Source of the DNA: an uncultured Fretibacterium sp.
GTDB taxonomy: Bacteria; Synergistota; Synergistia; Synergistales; Aminobacteriaceae
Direction: 5' to 3'
Assembly: GCA_937911045.1 (NCBI GenBank)
Contig: CALEPX010000037.1
Location: forward strand, 1-8,285
Length of the DNA: 8,285 bases
Shown here: piece by piece, positions 5,597-8,285 of the stretch
Layout: every line of letters begins with the position of its first letter
Position numbering within the stretch: position 1 is the first letter of the stretch
Notes under the pieces: model-generated
Database searches by the model: none
What the model was told of the DNA's origin: nothing
What the model saw: only the letters and a program-made list of their open reading frames with translations
Translations under genes and position numbers: made by a program

Positions 5597-7000
5597 TTAT
5601 CGACCATTCTTCACCACTGCAATGGCGGTAATGCCCAGATTAACCAATGTGGTGGTAGCGCCATCGTCATTAAGGTTTTGGGCATAGTATTTTCTCAATT
5701 TTTCAGGAACGACAATATTATTGGGCAGATCCATGCACTGTAAATTCTTGTAAATCAGCGACCAATTAGAACGCCCACTGACATCATTCACAAGAATGTA
5801 AGTGTTCATGCCGTCGGCAACAACTTGTTTCGCTGCAAAATCGTATTCATCATTCAATATAGTTACCATCCCATCGATAATCACTGCAGGGACGTAATGG
5901 GCACCACCAGGGCTCAACGTTCTCCTTATTGCACCCAAGATGAAGGCATGTCCATTAATAAGGCGTGATGTCGAAGGGAAAAACATTTCAGGCATGTCGT
6001 AATTCTTCCCGTTCCACCAGTACATGTATTTCCCATCATTTAGAGCACTCTCGTAAGCAATCAGGACATCATAACCGCTACGGTCAAGCATATTATTATA
6101 ACCGAAATTACATATTTTTTTTTGCTCCAAAAGGTTTTGCTTTCTAAACTTCTGCGGAGTCCAGAAAGTCAATTTGCTTTTTGGTTGCATAGACTTCTTT
6201 ACGGCATCGACATATTTCTTGCCGATTTCTGTACATATATAATAATTGTCTCCATCAATGCTTATGCTTTTCTTTTCGAGTATATCACAAATTCGTAATA
6301 TTTGATTTATGCTTCGTGTAATGTTCGAGGCTTGCTTTAAAGGTTCTCCTTTTTGTGTCTTTGGGAAATGTTCATGTGTAATGGGTATTTTTTGTTTTTT
6401 AAAGCGGTATTCTTTTACCGTATCCACATACTCATCTATTTCTTCTATAGAGTATGTAGTTATGACAGGCATTTCTGATGTTCCGATTTTATAATCAAGA
6501 CATGCAAGAGCGTAACAGATTTCATATCCTAAATAGCAGTTAAAAGTCAAATCACAATAATACTCATAAATCTCGGAAGTCGTAGATATTCCCATAAATG
6601 CTTCTCGAAGTAGTGAAAAATTAGGAATGTCATCGTTACTGTCTGGAAAAACACGCTTTAGAAGTTTTTCGCCCAAATCTGTTATAGCATAAAGTTCGGA
6701 ATCATAATCAGTAGAAACAAGTCCTAAAACACGTAAAATTTGCATACGTGCTTTTGCGTTCTGTAATACAGAATTAAGACCTTCCTCTATTTCCGTGTCG
6801 TTTACAATGTCGATGATGTCATCCCCCATTTTCCCGGCACTTGTTATCATTGATTCTTTTATGGCGATTTCTGCAACAGCTTTTTTAGTAAAGTAGCCTT
6901 TTTCATCCGCATAGCCTACAGAATTCAACATCTCGTTCAGCAGCATGAGATTCTGATAGATATTGCCTTGATTTTGCAGTTTTATGTAATTCTTGCTCAT
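5597..7000 (-). CDS. Putative restriction endonuclease partner of the methyltransferase
   Basis: I do not recognise this 467-residue protein with certainty. Its ATG lies 1 bp after the stop of a DNA methyltransferase, with AGAGG ahead, so the two are co-transcribed, typical of Type II restriction-modification. Two similar winged-helix-like segments are visible: residues 81-116 (helix ARMQILRVLGL, wing YAITDLGEKLLK) and 225-268 (helix RSINQILRICDIL, wing YYICTEIGKKYVDA). Paired modules like these are found in DNA-recognition parts of several Type II/IIS enzymes. No clear PD-(D/E)XK, HNH or GIY-YIG site was found. Residues from about 305 on are different in style (Gly, Asn and aromatic rich, likely beta) and their DNA is somewhat less AT-rich than the rest, so the C-terminal third may be an unrecognised domain or a fusion of unrelated sequence. 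It could instead be a regulator or a non-cleaving target-recognition protein. Confidence 0.5.
   Translation of the reverse strand: MSKNYIKLQNQGNIYQNLMLLNEMLNSVGYADEKGYFTKKAVAEIAIKESMITSAGKMGDDIIDIVNDTEIEEGLNSVLQNAKARMQILRVLGLVSTDYDSELYAITDLGEKLLKRVFPDSNDDIPNFSLLREAFMGISTTSEIYEYYCDLTFNCYLGYEICYALACLDYKIGTSEMPVITTYSIEEIDEYVDTVKEYRFKKQKIPITHEHFPKTQKGEPLKQASNITRSINQILRICDILEKKSISIDGDNYYICTEIGKKYVDAVKKSMQPKSKLTFWTPQKFRKQNLLEQKKICNFGYNNMLDRSGYDVLIAYESALNDGKYMYWWNGKNYDMPEMFFPSTSRLINGHAFILGAIRRTLSPGGAHYVPAVIIDGMVTILNDEYDFAAKQVVADGMNTYILVNDVSGRSNWSLIYKNLQCMDLPNNIVVPEKLRKYYAQNLNDDGATTTLVNLGITAIAVVKNGR
6115..6123 (-). repeat. A9 homopolymer inside the putative endonuclease gene
   Basis: Nine A on the coding strand encode the Lys-Lys at residues 294-295. 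Homopolymers of this length slip during replication, and a one-base change would remove the last third of the protein. It lies close to the point where the composition changes. Confidence 0.85.
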
Positions 7001-7001
7001 G

Positions 7002-7748
7002 TTATTTTTCTGCCTCTTTTATCGTTTCAAGCCGTTTGGTTGCAACATCGCACCATTTTTTTTCAAGTTCAATTCCAGTCCAATGTATTGAATGTCCGAA
7101 CATATTGAGCCTTTCGCAACAAACACCAAGTGTTCCAGAGCCGTGAAATGGATCTAAAATATTTCCCTTATAAATTCCATTCTCCATAGGACAAAACGCT
7201 TTTATGAGTTCGGTAATGAGAGCTTCAGGCTTTTGAGTGGGATGCTCTGTTTTCTCTTTTTCAAAAACTTTTCCTGCGAGGGTTGGAAAATCCCAAACAT
7301 CACCACGCATTGAACCTTTGGGATTGGGTTTCCAAATTTTTTTCTGACCATCTGATCCTTTATATGTTATTGCATTTTTTAACCGCTCAGAACTCTTGTA
7401 GGGAATTCGAACTTCATCGACATTATAAGTCCATGTTTTCTTGTCATTAGAGAACCATAAGAATGGCTCATAATGAGTTGCAGGTTCCTTCTTTGAGCGG
7501 GAAAAACCATTTTCATAGTGCCAAATATTCATCCTGCGGTAGTAAAGCCCTGCATTATACATAGCAACTTGCACATAGCAAATATAGTTATGGATTCCAA
7601 ACCAAATGATACTTCCTGTCGGAGTAAGAAGATTTTTTAATTTTTTTACACGTTCATTTGTTTTTTTTATGAATTGGTCGATGGACAGACAATCACTTTT
7701 ATTCCCGAAATCTTTATGAATATTATATGGTGGGTCGGTGAGAATCAA
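7002..7748 (-). CDS. DNA adenine/cytosine-N4 methyltransferase, beta class, N-terminus missing
   Basis: The enzyme transfers a methyl group from S-adenosylmethionine to an exocyclic amino group in DNA, protecting host sites from the partner nuclease. Numbered from a TTG at 7748: catalytic motif IV D5-P-P-Y8; a central target-recognition region (about 85-165) with GFSRSKKEPATHYEPFLWFS; motif X HPTQKPEALI (169-178); SAM-binding motif I DPFHGSGT (199-206); and TGIELEK (224-230), with acidic E227. The order IV, recognition region, X, I defines the beta class. The TTG start is unlikely: the frame continues to 7763 as NIHYD-LILTDPPY, normal for the family, then meets TGA at 7764-7766 beside the direct repeats. 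Usual members have some 20 further residues before this point, so the gene is cut. The recognition sequence and methylated base cannot be told. Confidence 0.85.
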   Translation of the reverse strand: MILTDPPYNIHKDFGNKSDCLSIDQFIKKTNERVKKLKNLLTPTGSIIWFGIHNYICYVQVAMYNAGLYYRRMNIWHYENGFSRSKKEPATHYEPFLWFSNDKKTWTYNVDEVRIPYKSSERLKNAITYKGSDGQKKIWKPNPKGSMRGDVWDFPTLAGKVFEKEKTEHPTQKPEALITELIKAFCPMENGIYKGNILDPFHGSGTLGVCCERLNMFGHSIHWTGIELEKKWCDVATKRLETIKEAEK

Positions 7749-7762
7749 ATCATAATGAATAT

Positions 7763-7804
7763 TTCAACGCTTGAGTGACACCAATTCAAAGCTTGAGTGA
7801 CACC
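7763..7804. repeat. Two 20-bp direct repeats at the methyltransferase breakpoint
   Basis: TTCAACGCTTGAGTGACACC (7763-7782) and TTCAAAGCTTGAGTGACACC (7785-7804) match at 19 of 20 positions, separated by AA (period 22). Read from the nrdD side, each begins TGTCACTCAAGC shortly after GG. Insertion sequences of the IS21 type carry repeated terminal sequences of about this size starting with TG, so this may be an element end. No transposase gene is present in the window. The methyltransferase frame ends exactly at the first copy. Confidence 0.6.
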
Positions 7805-7809
7805 TCCAA

Positions 7810-7825
7810 CCACAAGATATAGTAT
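7810..7825. promoter_or_regulatory. NrdR-box-like operator before nrdD
   Basis: CCACAAGATATAGTAT matches the NrdR-box palindrome (acaCwAtATaTwGtgt, from memory) at 13 of 16 positions. NrdR is the ATP-cone repressor of ribonucleotide reductase genes. The box contains a -10-like TATAGT (7818-7823), where binding would block RNA polymerase. NrdR boxes normally come in pairs; the second is not visible upstream, where the direct repeats begin. Confidence 0.55.
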
Positions 7826-7846
7826 TAGAAGAAAGGGATAATAATT

Positions 7847-8285
7847 ATGAAGGTAATCAAGAGAAACGGCGAGGAAGTCCCCTTTGATCTGTCTAAAATA
7901 GTAAACGCCGTAAAAGCAGCAAACAACGAGGTCGATAACATCTACCGCCTGAATGATTATCAGATACAGGCCGTAGCTGATAATGTCACCAACAAGATAG
8001 AAGCAATGACGCACGTTGCGCACGTTGAGGATATTCAGGATCTGGTAGAAACAGGCATAATGGAGATGCGCGGCTATGAGGTAGCGCAGAAGTATGTACG
8101 TTACCGTTTTAAGAGAGACCTTGCGCGTAAGAGCAACACTACAGATAACGGCATACTGTCTCTTATCGAGCAGATCAACGAAACCGTTAAGCAGGAGAAC
8201 TCCAATAAGAACCCGGTAATAAACTCCACACAGCGCGACTATATGGCAGGCGAGGTCAGCAAGGACCTTACCACAAGAATACTTT
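7847..8285 (+). CDS. nrdD: Anaerobic ribonucleoside-triphosphate reductase, 5' part
   Basis: The first 146 codons are present and the gene runs off the window. The protein begins MKVIKRNGEEVPFDLSKIV, a typical ATP-cone domain (about residues 1-90), the allosteric ATP/dATP site of ribonucleotide reductases. The part after it (RKSNTTD, then KQENSNKNP and QRDYMAGEVSKDLTTR) matches the start of class III NrdD as I know it from Clostridia. This oxygen-sensitive glycyl-radical enzyme makes deoxynucleotides and is activated by NrdG. AAAGGG at 7832-7837 lies 9 nt before the ATG, and a NrdR-like box sits just upstream, supporting the call. The catalytic region and glycyl-radical site lie beyond the window. 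Confidence 0.9.
   Translation, partial: MKVIKRNGEEVPFDLSKIVNAVKAANNEVDNIYRLNDYQIQAVADNVTNKIEAMTHVAHVEDIQDLVETGIMEMRGYEVAQKYVRYRFKRDLARKSNTTDNGILSLIEQINETVKQENSNKNPVINSTQRDYMAGEVSKDLTTRIL

Noticed and set aside
7763..7804. Start of a CRISPR array
   Set aside because: There are only two copies separated by 2 bp, with no spacer-length gaps and no cas genes.
7745..8023. 92-codon minus-strand frame over the nrdD start
   Set aside because: It covers the repeats and the ATP-cone coding region in antisense, with no family motif. The plus-strand NrdD reading is far stronger.

Overview
The window looks like a mosaic of at least three blocks of different character, probably from a gut- or rumen-type anaerobic community. 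Nothing in it identifies a species. Bases 1 to about 5430 read as one genome: an anaerobe with twin-arginine (Tat) exported flavoproteins. The style suggests Synergistota or a similar gut anaerobe, but this is only an impression. Bases about 5430 to 7763 carry a Bacteroidota-style lipoprotein start and an AT-richer restriction-modification-like gene pair. Bases about 7810 to the end carry the 5' end of nrdD, whose protein reads like the clostridial form.

Block 1 (1-5040) is a compact Tat export module. On the minus strand is a flavodiiron protein (metallo-beta-lactamase-like di-iron domain, flavodoxin domain, short rubredoxin domain) with a Tat signal peptide added in front. Divergent from it, across a 121-bp gap holding back-to-back promoters, is a plus-strand run: a Tat-exported FMN- and FAD-binding reductase (fumarate/urocanate reductase-like, no haem domain), then tatB, tatA and tatC, with gaps of 6 and 4 bp and an 8-bp overlap. 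Both substrates carry the motif SRRNF(I/L)K. The inferred story is that cells fold and load the flavins and iron in the cytoplasm, then export both redox enzymes through a Tat translocase encoded beside them. One would remove O2 or NO, and the other would reduce an unidentified unsaturated acceptor, both outside the membrane.

Block 2 (5041-5596) has no intact, well-supported gene. It holds a hairpin after tatC, the C-terminal end of an alpha/beta-hydrolase esterase broken by an exact 11-bp tandem duplication, and a short lipoprotein start that runs into the esterase remnant.

Block 3 (5597-7763) has two minus-strand genes one base apart: a beta-class DNA amino-methyltransferase lacking its N-terminus, then a 467-residue protein with two winged-helix-like segments, probably the paired restriction enzyme. 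Its last third is unrecognised and may be a separate domain or a fusion.

Block 4 (7763-8285) starts with two 20-bp direct repeats exactly where the methyltransferase frame is cut. These resemble the repeated ends of some insertion sequences. They are followed by a NrdR-box-like palindrome and the first 146 codons of nrdD (anaerobic ribonucleotide reductase). Broken genes at each block boundary mean that either real rearrangement or chimeric assembly could explain the layout, and the sequence alone cannot decide between them.
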